Source: Bacillota bacterium
Lineage (GTDB): Bacteria > Bacillota > Clostridia > Oscillospirales > Acutalibacteraceae
Length of the DNA stretch: 41,812 nucleotides
Assembly (NCBI GenBank): GCA_021771115.1
Contig: JAETPP010000006.1
Coordinates: 1-41,812 of the forward strand
Reading direction: 5' to 3'
In this document: piece by piece, positions 14,982 to 22,612 of the stretch
Position numbering within the stretch: position 1 is the first letter of the stretch
Layout: every line of letters starts with the position of its first letter
The notes under the pieces: generated by a model
What the model was told of the DNA's origin: nothing
What the model saw: the letters and a program-made list of their open reading frames with translations, nothing else
The model's database searches: none
Made by a program: the position numbers and the translations under genes

Positions 14982-16328
14982 TTAGGGCATTGGATTTTCA
15001 TGCTTCTCCCGCTCCGGCGGAAGAAGGGTCAGCCGCTTCTGTACCTCCTCCAGCGGCGTTTTGTCCTGTCCCAGCTCCGGCCAGGCGGTGATCCCATCGC
15101 CTTTTTTGCGGGGAATGATGTGAAAATGGAGATGGGGCACAGACTGCTGGGCGCTTTCGCCGCTGGCGTTTAAAAGGTTTATGCCCTCATAGCCGCAGTC
15201 CTGTACATAGTGCTCCGCGACAAGCTTTGCCGTTTCCATCAGGCGGGCGCAGGTTTCGCTGTCGCAGTCCATCAGGGTTTTCGCGTGCTGCTTGGGGATC
15301 ACAAGGGTATGGCCCTCGGCGTCTCCGGCGATATCCAGAAATGCCAGGGTATATTCATCCTCATAGATTTTTTGGCAGGGCGCTTTTCCCGCCGCAATCC
15401 GGCAGAAAATACAGTCCGGCTCAGAAGCGTGCTCCTCCGGCTCCGCTTCGGAAAGGGGAATGGGGTCTAAAAGGCCCGCGCCCTCTTCGCTGGAAGGGGG
15501 CAGCTCGTTTTCCTTCAGCCTAGGAATGAATTTGGGAGCAAATTTTCCCTTTCCCCGGCCCATGATATACAGCATGCCGATGAGAGAGAAAATCACCGCG
15601 CCGATGAAATTCACCAGCAGATCCTTCATGGTGTCGTGCAGCCCGATATCGAGATAGCCGGCCCAGGGCTCCCCGTTTATGACAACGCTTTCAATGGGGA
15701 CCGTAACGGCGGCATTTCTGCCCTCGGGGTTCAGCATCACGGAGGTGACGGAGGAAAGCACGGTGTCCTTCTGCATATCCATGTGGAAAAAGCAGTCCAT
15801 GCCGTATTCAAAAAATTCCCACAGCACGCCGATGGTCATGGAAAAGCAGAAGGCCACCACCGCCACAAATACGGGGGACAGCCGCACCTTGAATTTTCGG
15901 GAACGGTTCAGAATATCCACCATGGCAATGCCGATGGCAGCCATCAAAAAGCCGTTTATCGTGTGGAGCATGGTGTCCCAGAAGGGAAAGATCAGATAAT
16001 ATTCCTGAATTTCCCCCAGAATTTCCGCCGAAAAGATGAACAGGAGAATGATCACCTCCAGCGTATTCGGCACATCGATATGTAGCCTGCGCTCCACAAA
16101 GCTGGGAATGGTAAACAGCAGCAGGGTAAGGGCACAGAGAAATACATCGTAATATTTCTGGTTGAAAAATTGAAGCACCATCACAGTGATGACCAGCGCC
16201 CGCAAAATCACATAGGCGGCAAACAGCACCGGATGCTCCCTGATTTCCAGCTTCATTTTCCCCTTGTTTTCCGCCGAACGAAGCTTTCTTTCCTCTTTCG
16301 TCAGCTTTTTCTTCTTTCCTTTTTTCAT
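14982..16328 (-). CDS. Membrane protein (DUF2238-like) fused to a C-terminal HIT domain
   Basis: This continuous reading frame joins two unrelated parts. Residues about 1-270 form a six-helix membrane domain: a very basic N-terminus (MKKGKKKKLTKEERK), helices such as LEVIILLFIFSAEIL and MLHTINGFLMAAIGIAMVDI, and WEFFEYGMDC, as in the DUF2238 family. After an acidic linker (about 280-320) comes a complete HIT domain: CIFCRIAAGKAPCQKIYEDE, HTLVIPKQH, and the triad HLHFHIIP near residue 396. HIT proteins hydrolyse or transfer nucleotidyl phosphates and are normally free, soluble, roughly 110-140-residue proteins. Start 16328 is preferred (GGAA 12 bases upstream); ATG 16340 abuts that site. The carboxylesterase follows after 16 bases. 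The catalytic domain would face the cytoplasm if the basic tail is inside. Confidence 0.85.
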   Translation of the reverse strand: MKKGKKKKLTKEERKLRSAENKGKMKLEIREHPVLFAAYVILRALVITVMVLQFFNQKYYDVFLCALTLLLFTIPSFVERRLHIDVPNTLEVIILLFIFSAEILGEIQEYYLIFPFWDTMLHTINGFLMAAIGIAMVDILNRSRKFKVRLSPVFVAVVAFCFSMTIGVLWEFFEYGMDCFFHMDMQKDTVLSSVTSVMLNPEGRNAAVTVPIESVVINGEPWAGYLDIGLHDTMKDLLVNFIGAVIFSLIGMLYIMGRGKGKFAPKFIPRLKENELPPSSEEGAGLLDPIPLSEAEPEEHASEPDCIFCRIAAGKAPCQKIYEDEYTLAFLDIAGDAEGHTLVIPKQHAKTLMDCDSETCARLMETAKLVAEHYVQDCGYEGINLLNASGESAQQSVPHLHFHIIPRKKGDGITAWPELGQDKTPLEEVQKRLTLLPPEREKHENPMP

Positions 16329-16367
16329 GACCTTACACATTTCCTTTTTTGTATTCTGAGGTGGAGT

Positions 16368-16701
16368 AGTAATTAGAATTTAGCGCTCACTCTTGGCTTC
16401 TCGCCTGTCGGCTCGGTCGGTTCGCACCAGCGTGCCACCGGCACGCGCTCACCCCTGAAAGGGGAGCTGTCAGCCGATAGGCTGACTGAGGGGTTCTGTG
16501 TGGCAAGCTGGAACCCCTTCGTCACGGCTTCGCCGTGCCACCGAACGTTGCTCTCTGAGCAACGTTTCCCCTTCTCAGGGGAGGCAAGGGTTTTCTGTTA
16601 TTTGTTGGCACTGCTAAATCCCAATTTATCGCTTACTCCCGGTCGGGCTGTATACTTACAAATACCGCCTGCTGCCTTCACGAGCGGCAGCGCTGCCGCT
16701 G
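16368..16701. repeat. Mosaic intergenic repeat element R3
   Basis: This copy runs from a left end (AATTAGAATTTAGCGCTCAC, 16371-16390) through the CTCGCCTGTCGGCTCGGTCG block (about 16398) and its GCGTGCCACCGGCACGC hairpin. It continues through the CCCCTGAAAGGGG module (16453 to about 16590) and a right end CTAAATCCCAATTTATCG (about 16613-16631). Last is module C, CGGTCGGGCTGTATACTTAC (about 16641) with a terminal hairpin GCGGCAGCGCTGCCGC (about 16684-16699). Inner hairpins differ from R1: GTCAGCCGATAGGCTGAC, CACGGCTTCGCCGTG, and ACGTTGCTCTCTGAGCAACGT. It ends on the stop codon of the DUF711 gene. Confidence 0.8.
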
Positions 16702-18060
16702 CTAGTTTTTCAAGCTCTGCAAAGGCGCGGGGATCTTGCCGCCGCGGTGGATAAACTCCGCGGGAGAGGCGGGGTTTACCGCCATGATGGGCCCCTGGCC
16801 CAGCAGTCCGCCGAAATCCAGCTCGTCTCCGGCCTTTCTTCCCACGGCGGGGATCACCCGAACGGCGGTGGTCTTGGAATTCACCATGCCAATGGCCATT
16901 TCGTCCGCAATGATGCCGGAAATGATCTCGGGGGAGGTGTCGCCGGGAATGGCGATCATATCCAGGCCCACGGAGCAAACCGCCGTCATGGCCTCCAGCT
17001 TTGTCAGGGTCAGGCAGCCGCTGCGGGCGGCGTCGATCATACCGGCATCCTCGGTAACGGGGATAAACGCGCCGGAAAGTCCGCCCACGCTGGAGGAGGC
17101 CATCACGCCGCCCTTTTTCACCGCGTCGTTTAAGAGGGCCAACGCCGCCGTGGTGCCGTGGGCGCCGCACTGCTCAAGTCCCATGCCCTCCAGAATATGG
17201 GCCACGCTGTCGCCGATGGCGGGGGTGGGAGCCAGAGACAGATCTACAATGCCAAAGGGAACGCACAGCCGCCGGGAGGCCTCCTGGGCCACCAGCTGCC
17301 CCATGCGGGTGATCTTAAAGGCCGTGCGCTTGATAAGCTCGGCAATTTCCGTCAGAGTGCAGCCGCCGCCGGATTTTTCAATGGCGGCCCGCACCACGCC
17401 GGGGCCGGAAACGCCCACGTTTATCACACAGTCCGGCTCTCCGGGGCCGTGAAACGCCCCTGCCATAAAGGGATTGTCCTCCGGGGCGTTGCAGAACACT
17501 ACCAGCTTGGCGGCGCCGATGCACTCCCGGTCCGCAGTGCGCTCGGCGGTCTCCTTGACGATGCGGCCCATTTTCTCCACCGCGTCCATATTGATGCCGG
17601 CCTTGGTGGAGCCCACGTTGACAGAAGAGCAAACCAGCTCCGTTTCGGAAAGGGCCTGGGGAATGCTTTCCAGAAGGGCGTAATCTCCGGGCCCGAAGCC
17701 CTTCTGCACCAGGGCGGAATACCCGCCGATAAAGTTCACCCCCACCGTGTGAGCGGCCTTATCCAGGGCCCTGGCAAAGTGAACGGGGGAAGCGCCGGGG
17801 CAGGCCGCGGAGATCATGGCGATGGGCGTCACCGAAATGCGCTTGTTGATAATGGGGATCCCGTACTGCCGGCTGATCTCCTCCCCGGTGCCGACCAGGC
17901 GCTCCGCATAGCGGCAGATCTTGTCATAGACCTTTTGCACCGCCTTGTTGATATCGGGATCGGCGCAGTCCAGAAGGGAAATTCCCATAGTGATGGTGCG
18001 CACGTCCAGGTTTTCATTGTCGATCATATTGATCGTTTCCAAAATTTCATTGGTATTCAA
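16702..18060 (-). CDS. PFL family protein (DUF711/UPF0210)
   Basis: DUF711 proteins resemble pyruvate formate-lyase-type folds but have no established biochemical role. The 452-residue length is usual. Typical family segments are [20 protein letters not shown] near the N-terminus, [73 protein letters not shown] and [23 protein letters not shown] 18060 has AAAGGTGG about 9 bases upstream. The partner ACT-domain gene is upstream on the same strand, a pairing seen widely in Firmicutes, but here the two are separated by 424 bases filled by repeat element R4, so cotranscription is uncertain. The stop codon coincides with the end of element R3. Confidence 0.95.
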   Translation of the reverse strand: MNTNEILETINMIDNENLDVRTITMGISLLDCADPDINKAVQKVYDKICRYAERLVGTGEEISRQYGIPIINKRISVTPIAMISAACPGASPVHFARALDKAAHTVGVNFIGGYSALVQKGFGPGDYALLESIPQALSETELVCSSVNVGSTKAGINMDAVEKMGRIVKETAERTADRECIGAAKLVVFCNAPEDNPFMAGAFHGPGEPDCVINVGVSGPGVVRAAIEKSGGGCTLTEIAELIKRTAFKITRMGQLVAQEASRRLCVPFGIVDLSLAPTPAIGDSVAHILEGMGLEQCGAHGTTAALALLNDAVKKGGVMASSSVGGLSGAFIPVTEDAGMIDAARSGCLTLTKLEAMTAVCSVGLDMIAIPGDTSPEIISGIIADEMAIGMVNSKTTAVRVIPAVGRKAGDELDFGGLLGQGPIMAVNPASPAEFIHRGGKIPAPLQSLKN

Positions 18061-18076
18061 AAAAAGACCACCTTTA

Positions 18077-18409
18077 CTAGATGCTGGATGCTGGATACTG
18101 GATGCTGGAGAAGGGCAGGTGCGGTAGATTATAGTTTAGCACACTAACGACCCTTACACACTGTCATCCTGAGGAAAAAAGGCGCTTCGCGCCTTCTTGA
18201 CGAAGGATCTCGATTAGTAGTAACCGGCGCATTCAGAGGGATTTGTACCCGCTGGCTGAGCAAAAACCGAGATTCTTCGCCTTCGGCTCAGAATGACAGT
18301 AAGGAAAAGAGGCCGGTTTTACTTCCGGTCGGGCCGCACGCTTACAAATACCGCATGCTATTTTCACGAGTGGCTGCGGCGCCTCGCCGCTAAATTCCAA
18401 TTTATCGGT
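18077..18409. repeat. Mosaic intergenic repeat element R4
   Basis: The copy starts with a short tandem (18085-18112; units TGGATGC, TGGATAC) and has a left end GCGGTAGATTATAGTTTAGC (18121-18140). A palindromic module B follows (18160-18300) with an inserted AACCGGCGCATTCAGAGG block. Next is module C, CGGTCGGGCCGCACGCTTAC (about 18326), with hairpin GCGGCGCCTCGCCGC, and the element closes with the inverted end CTAAATTCCAATTTATCGG (18390-18408). It separates the ACT and DUF711 genes. Confidence 0.82.
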
Positions 18410-18427
18410 CTAAAAGGGAAAAGGAAT

Positions 18428-18491
18428 CGTTCTCTTTCAGAGAACGAAGGAAAACTCCCAAGAATCTAAAACACCAAAGGTGTTTTAGATT
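18428..18491 (-). terminator. Possible terminator hairpins after the ACT gene
   Basis: Two perfect hairpins lie at the 3' end of the ACT gene: AATCTAAAACACC/GGTGTTTTAGATT (18463-18475 with 18479-18491), which contains the stop codon, and CGTTCTCT/AGAGAACG (18428-18446), followed on the minus strand by ATTCCTTTTCCCTTTTA. T-tracts are imperfect. Confidence 0.45.
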
Positions 18492-18766
18492 TTGTGCATA
18501 GAATTAAAAATGTCCTCGTGCATCACGTGGATCTTCAGGTTCAGGCTTTCGCCCAAGGCGTCGAACTGGTCCGCCAGCTCCGCTACCTCGGCGGTGGCGC
18601 GGGTGATATCCACCATCATCACCATGACGAACATGTCCTGCAAAACAGACTGGGTGACCTCCAGAACATTGACGCCGTTTTTCTCACACATGGCGGAAAC
18701 CTTTGCCAGGATCCCCACCATGTCCTTTCCGATCACCGTAATAACGGCCTTTGTCATTTTTTCCAT
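18485..18766 (-). CDS. ACT domain-containing protein (UPF0237)
   Basis: This 93-residue protein is essentially one ACT domain with a C-terminal extension: TKAVITVIGKDMVGILAKVS, CEKNGVNVLEVTQSVLQDMF, VMMVDITRATAEVAELADQF. UPF0237 proteins are small ligand-binding or regulatory modules, commonly next to DUF711 as here. The ligand is unknown. The start at 18766 has GGATGGAG about 5 bases upstream; an upstream in-frame ATG lies across the promoter and is rejected. A consensus promoter precedes it. The last codons and stop lie inside a hairpin. Confidence 0.92.
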   Translation of the reverse strand: MEKMTKAVITVIGKDMVGILAKVSAMCEKNGVNVLEVTQSVLQDMFVMVMMVDITRATAEVAELADQFDALGESLNLKIHVMHEDIFNSMHKI

Positions 18767-18824
18767 AAACGCTCCATCCTTTCCCGGCGGTACGCCGGAA
18801 GTATCGCAGTGCTTTTTGTTTTCC

Positions 18825-18853
18825 ATTATAAGGCACGGGAAAGCGGTTGTCAA
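18825..18853 (-). promoter_or_regulatory. Consensus sigma-A promoter of the ACT gene
   Basis: On the minus strand TTGACA (18848-18853) and TATAAT (18825-18830) are both perfect and 17 bases apart. The leader to ATG 18766 is about 50 bases and includes a small hairpin TTCCGGCGTACCGCCGGGAA. Confidence 0.9.
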
Positions 18854-18905
18854 AGGCCTCCTTCGCGGAACGGATTTTCCGCTTTCCTTTTGCCTCGGTT
18901 TATGC

Positions 18906-18911
18906 TATACT
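18906..18911 (+). promoter_or_regulatory. Probable -10 of the PHP-aroB operon
   Basis: TATACT lies about 37 bases before the PHP gene's ATG. No good -35 is 16-18 bases upstream (TTTCCT is the best). The region is shared back to back with the ACT promoter. Confidence 0.4.
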
Positions 18912-18947
18912 AAGGTTTAATTTCCGCGTGAGAAAGGAGCAGGGGCC

Positions 18948-19766
18948 ATGGAGCATTTGTACGCCAGCGATTGCCACAATCATTCGTCCTGCTCGCCGGA
19001 CGGCAGGGACGCCGTGGAAAGCATGTGCCAAAGGGCGCAGGAGCTGGGGCTTTACGCCTATACCCTAACAGACCATTGCGAATGCCAGGAATTTGAAGCC
19101 AAGTACGCGCCCCGGGTGGAGCGGGCCTGGGAGGAAATGGAGCGGGCAAAGGACTGTATCGCCGGAAAGCTTCGGTTTTACCGGGGTATTGAGCTGGGTC
19201 AGCCCAACCAGAACCTTCCGGCGGCGGAAGCGGTCCTTTCCCACAGGGAATACGATTTTGTGATCGGCTCTATCCACAATATTCGGAATTTTGAGGATTT
19301 TTTCTTTCTGGATTATACCAAGGAGGGGCCGGAATTTATAGACCGGCTGCTTTGTACCTACTGGCAGGAGCTTTTAGAGGTGATCGCCTGGGGCAAGTTT
19401 GATTCCCTGGGCCACCTGACCTATCCGCTGCGGTACATTGAGGGAGAACATGGGATCCCGGTGGATCTTGCCAAACATCGGGAGGCCATAGATAACGTGT
19501 TTCTGGCTTTGATCCGCGGGGAGAAAGCCCTGGAGGTAAACACCTCCGGCCTGCGGCAGAAGATCGGCCGCACCCTGCCGGACCTGCCCCTGCTTTCCCG
19601 GTATTATGAACTGGGGGGCAGGCTTGTCACCCTGGGCTCCGACGCGCACCGGACGGAGGACCTGGGAAAAGGCATCGATGAAGGCATGGAGCTGCTGCGG
19701 CAGGCGGGCTTTGCGGAGTTTGCCGTTTTTGACAGGCGGAAGCCCATCATGCTGCCGCTGAAATAA
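18948..19766 (+). CDS. PHP-type histidinol-phosphatase family protein
   Basis: PHP phosphoesterases use three metals. The 272-residue product carries the whole metal-ligand series: DCHNHSSCSPDG (HxH), TLTDHCE, RGIELG (Glu), IGSIHNI (His), SLGHLTYPLRY (His) and GSDAHR (DxH) near the C-terminus. This matches HisK-type histidinol phosphatase in length and motif order, although other small phosphates are possible. No other histidine genes are in the window. ATG 18948 has AAAGGAG 8-9 bases upstream. It opens the plus-strand operon leading to aroB 28 bases later, so it may serve aromatic or histidine synthesis. Confidence 0.9.
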   Translation: MEHLYASDCHNHSSCSPDGRDAVESMCQRAQELGLYAYTLTDHCECQEFEAKYAPRVERAWEEMERAKDCIAGKLRFYRGIELGQPNQNLPAAEAVLSHREYDFVIGSIHNIRNFEDFFFLDYTKEGPEFIDRLLCTYWQELLEVIAWGKFDSLGHLTYPLRYIEGEHGIPVDLAKHREAIDNVFLALIRGEKALEVNTSGLRQKIGRTLPDLPLLSRYYELGGRLVTLGSDAHRTEDLGKGIDEGMELLRQAGFAEFAVFDRRKPIMLPLK

Positions 19767-19794
19767 ACCGGACGAAAAGAAACGGGGGAAGCCT

Positions 19795-20910
19795 ATGAGC
19801 GTGCTTCAGGTAGAGCTCAAAAAAGTGGTGGACGACAGCTATGAGATCGAGATCGGCTTCGGGCTGGAGGAAAAGCTTCTGGCGGATCTGAAAGACGGGC
19901 TGTTTGAGGGCAGAAAAAGGCTTGCCCTGATCACGGACAGCAACGTGAAGGGCCTGTACGGAGAGCGGCTTCAAAGCATGCTTTCCGAAGCGGGCTTTCA
20001 GGCGGAGCTGTTTGTATTCCCCGCCGGAGAGCAGCAGAAAACCAGGGAAACGAAGGCCAGGCTGGAGGATGAGCTCCTGGAAAAGGGCTTTCGCCGGGAC
20101 TGCGGCGTGATCGCCGTTGGCGGCGGCGTGGTCACGGATCTGGCGGGCTTTTTGGCAGGCACCTTTGCCAGAGGCGTTCCCTTTGTGAATTACGCCACCA
20201 CTCTGCTTTCGGCGGCGGACGCCTCCGTAGGCGGAAAAACGGCGGTGGATACCCCCCTTGCCACCAACCTGATCGGCTTGTTTTACCAGCCGAAAAAGGT
20301 CTATATCGATGTGAACGCCTGGAAAACTCTGCCCAAAAGGCAGATCTCCAGCGGCCTGGCGGAAACCATCAAGCACGCCTGCCTTGCGAGCCCCGGCTTT
20401 TTTGAGTATCTGGAGGAGCATATGGAACAGCTTCTCGCCTGTGACCCTGAGGCCTGCGCCTACATCGCGGAGGAAAACTGCCGGATCAAATATCAGGTGG
20501 TCATGCAGGACGAACGGGAAAGCGGCCTGCGGGAGGTATTGAACCTGGGCCATACGGTGGGCAGGGCCATAGAAACCGTCAGCGGCTATCAGCTGCTTCA
20601 CGGGGAGGCGGTATCCATCGGCCTTCTGGCGGAGGCGGCTCTCTCCAGACGCCTGGGTTTTCTCACCGAGGCGGAAGAGAAAAGGATCCTTGCCCTGCTG
20701 GAGAGGGCCGGGCTGCCCGGAAAGATCCCGGCGGGGATCGACCGGGAGGCCTTGGTGAAAAAGCTCTATACCGACAAAAAGGTACGGGACGGCAGGCTCC
20801 GCTTTGTGGTGCAAAAAGGAATCGGAGCCGTGGTGGAATTTGCCCCCGGCGTGTTCTCCACCCCTGTGGAGGAGCAAGCGGCGCGGGAGATCATTTTCAG
20901 TCTTTCGTGA
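19795..20910 (+). CDS. aroB: 3-dehydroquinate synthase
   Basis: AroB converts DAHP to 3-dehydroquinate, the second shikimate-pathway step, using NAD and zinc. The 371-residue length is typical. Signatures include the NAD-binding GGGVVTDLAGFLAGTFARG, the DASVGGKTAVD phosphate/substrate loop (family usually GKTGVN), and zinc ligands in SGLAETIKHA (Glu), LNLGHTVGRAIE (His) and LLHGEAVSIG (His). The usual 'PTTLLAQVD' reads ATTLLSAADAS here, a mild deviation. GGGGGA lies a few bases before ATG 19795. It is second in the PHP-aroB-Lrp-aminotransferase operon; the other shikimate genes are elsewhere. Confidence 0.96.
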   Translation: MSVLQVELKKVVDDSYEIEIGFGLEEKLLADLKDGLFEGRKRLALITDSNVKGLYGERLQSMLSEAGFQAELFVFPAGEQQKTRETKARLEDELLEKGFRRDCGVIAVGGGVVTDLAGFLAGTFARGVPFVNYATTLLSAADASVGGKTAVDTPLATNLIGLFYQPKKVYIDVNAWKTLPKRQISSGLAETIKHACLASPGFFEYLEEHMEQLLACDPEACAYIAEENCRIKYQVVMQDERESGLREVLNLGHTVGRAIETVSGYQLLHGEAVSIGLLAEAALSRRLGFLTEAEEKRILALLERAGLPGKIPAGIDREALVKKLYTDKKVRDGRLRFVVQKGIGAVVEFAPGVFSTPVEEQAAREIIFSLS

Positions 20911-20955
20911 TTCCGGCAGATCAGAAAGCAATTTTGTGGAAAGGTGGAATTGTCA

Positions 20956-21450
20956 ATGAAAACAGATCGTCTCTTAGAGCTCTTGCGGGAGGATGCTCAG
21001 CTTACCCCCGCCCAGCTGGCAGTGATGCTGGGGGAAAAGGAGGAGGACGTCAAAAAGGCCATCGCCGCCTTTGAAAAGGACGGGGTGATCCGGGGCTATC
21101 ACGCCCTGGTAAACTGGGAGCGCACGGAGATCCACCGGGCCACGGCCCTGATCGAGCTGCGGGTCTCTCCCCAGAAGGACACAGGCTTTGACGAGATCGC
21201 GGGCCGGGTCATGAATTTCCCGGAGGTGGAAAGCGTGTACCTCATGTCCGGCGGGTATGACCTGGCGGTGACGGTCACAGGGGAAACTATGTCCGATATT
21301 GCCATGTTCGTTTCCCGGCGGCTTGCCCCCATCGGCGGCGTGCTTTCCACCGCCACCCATTTTGTGCTGACGAAATATAAGGACGGCGGCGTGGTCTTCC
21401 ACAGCGATTACGAGGAACGAGACGAGAGGGGGAGCAATCTTTGTGATTGA
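20956..21450 (+). CDS. Lrp/AsnC family transcriptional regulator
   Basis: The 164-residue protein has an N-terminal winged helix-turn-helix (about 1-60; LTPAQLAVMLGEKEEDVKKA then FEKDGVIRGYHALVNWE). A RAM ligand-binding domain follows (HRATALIELRVSP, VMNFPEVESVYLMSGGYDLAVTVTG). Such regulators sense amino acids and often control adjacent aminotransferase genes. ATG 20956 is preferred because AAGGTGG precedes it by 7 bases; GTG 20944 is inside that site. It overlaps the aminotransferase gene by 8 bases, so the two are coupled, and autoregulation by an amino acid is plausible. Confidence 0.93.
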   Translation: MKTDRLLELLREDAQLTPAQLAVMLGEKEEDVKKAIAAFEKDGVIRGYHALVNWERTEIHRATALIELRVSPQKDTGFDEIAGRVMNFPEVESVYLMSGGYDLAVTVTGETMSDIAMFVSRRLAPIGGVLSTATHFVLTKYKDGGVVFHSDYEERDERGSNLCD

Positions 21451-22612
21451 TTACGAGACCCTTTTGAACGCTGCGGCGAAAAATATCAAGCCCTCCGGGA
21501 TCCGGAAATTTTTCGATATCGCCAATGAAATGGAGGATGTGATCTCCCTTTCCGTGGGAGAGCCCGATTTTCACACCCCCTGGCATATCCGGGAGGCGGG
21601 CATCGAATCTCTGGAAAAGGGGCGCACCCGCTATACCCCCAACCGGGGCTTTATCCGCCTGCGGGAAGCGATCTCCGGCTTTCTTTCCCGCCACTACCAG
21701 GTGCAGTACGCTCCGGAAAGCGAAGTGCTGGTCACTGTGGGCGGCTCGGAAGCCATTGACCTCTGCGTCCGCAGCCTGGTTTCCCCCGGCGAGGAGGTGC
21801 TGATCCCGGAGCCCAGCTTTGTGTGTTATGTGCCCATTACCCAAATGGCAGGCGGCGTTCCCGTGATCATTGAGACCAAGGCGGAGGATGAATTCCGCCT
21901 GACCGAAGCGGAGCTGGAGGAAAAGATCACGGAGAAGACAAAGCTTTTGGTGCTGCCCTACCCCAACAACCCCACCGGCGCGGTGATGCGCCGGGAGGAC
22001 CTGGAGGCGGTGGCCCGGGTGGTGGAGCGCCACAACCTTCTGGTGCTTTCCGATGAGATCTACGCCTCCCTCACCTACGGGGAAGCCACCCACGTTTCCT
22101 TTGCTTCCCTGCCGGGCATGCGGGAACGCACCGTTTTGGTAAACGGCTTTTCCAAATCCCATTCCATGACAGGCTGGCGATTAGGCTATGCCGCCGGGCC
22201 GAAAGAGATCATCGGCGTGATGACAAAGCTGCATCAATTTGCCATTATGAGCGCCCCCACCACCAGCCAGTACGCCGCCATCGAGGCCATGGAGAACGGG
22301 GACGAGGATATCGAATACATGCGGGGGCAGTACGATATGCGCCGCAGGCTCATTGTGGACGGCCTAAACCGCATGGGCCTCAGCTGCTTCGAGCCGGAGG
22401 GAGCCTTTTACGTGTTTCCCTCCATCAGATCCACCGGCCTTTCCTCTCAGGAATTCTGTGAAAAGCTCATTTATTCCCACCATGTGGCGGTGATCCCCGG
22501 CGACGCCTTCGGCGCCTGCGGAGAGGGCTTTGTACGCATCTCTTATTCCTATTCCATCAAGCATATCACCGAAGCGCTGGAGCGGATAGAAGCGTTTCTG
22601 AAAGAGCTATGA
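21443..22612 (+). CDS. PLP-dependent aminotransferase, class I/II
   Basis: The 389-residue product has the fold-type I signatures: SVGEPDFHTPWHIREAG, the glycine/aromatic VTVGGSEAIDL, the substrate loop YPNNPTGAV, DEIYASLTYG, and the PLP lysine in NGFSKSHSMTGWRLGYAAG. The C-terminal Arg context is GEGFVRISYSYS. This pattern fits aspartate/aromatic aminotransferases of the PatA type; the amino acid is not certain. Start GTG 21443 has GAGGGGGAGC upstream and overlaps the Lrp gene. Its stop overlaps the next start by four bases (ATGA). With aroB and an Lrp regulator in the same operon, an aromatic amino acid is a reasonable guess. Confidence 0.95.
   Translation: MIDYETLLNAAAKNIKPSGIRKFFDIANEMEDVISLSVGEPDFHTPWHIREAGIESLEKGRTRYTPNRGFIRLREAISGFLSRHYQVQYAPESEVLVTVGGSEAIDLCVRSLVSPGEEVLIPEPSFVCYVPITQMAGGVPVIIETKAEDEFRLTEAELEEKITEKTKLLVLPYPNNPTGAVMRREDLEAVARVVERHNLLVLSDEIYASLTYGEATHVSFASLPGMRERTVLVNGFSKSHSMTGWRLGYAAGPKEIIGVMTKLHQFAIMSAPTTSQYAAIEAMENGDEDIEYMRGQYDMRRRLIVDGLNRMGLSCFEPEGAFYVFPSIRSTGLSSQEFCEKLIYSHHVAVIPGDAFGACGEGFVRISYSYSIKHITEALERIEAFLKEL

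Noticed and set aside
13268-15091. Plus-strand frame of 607 codons across the esterase and methyltransferase
   Set aside because: Antisense to two well-supported genes and crosses their boundary; no motifs.
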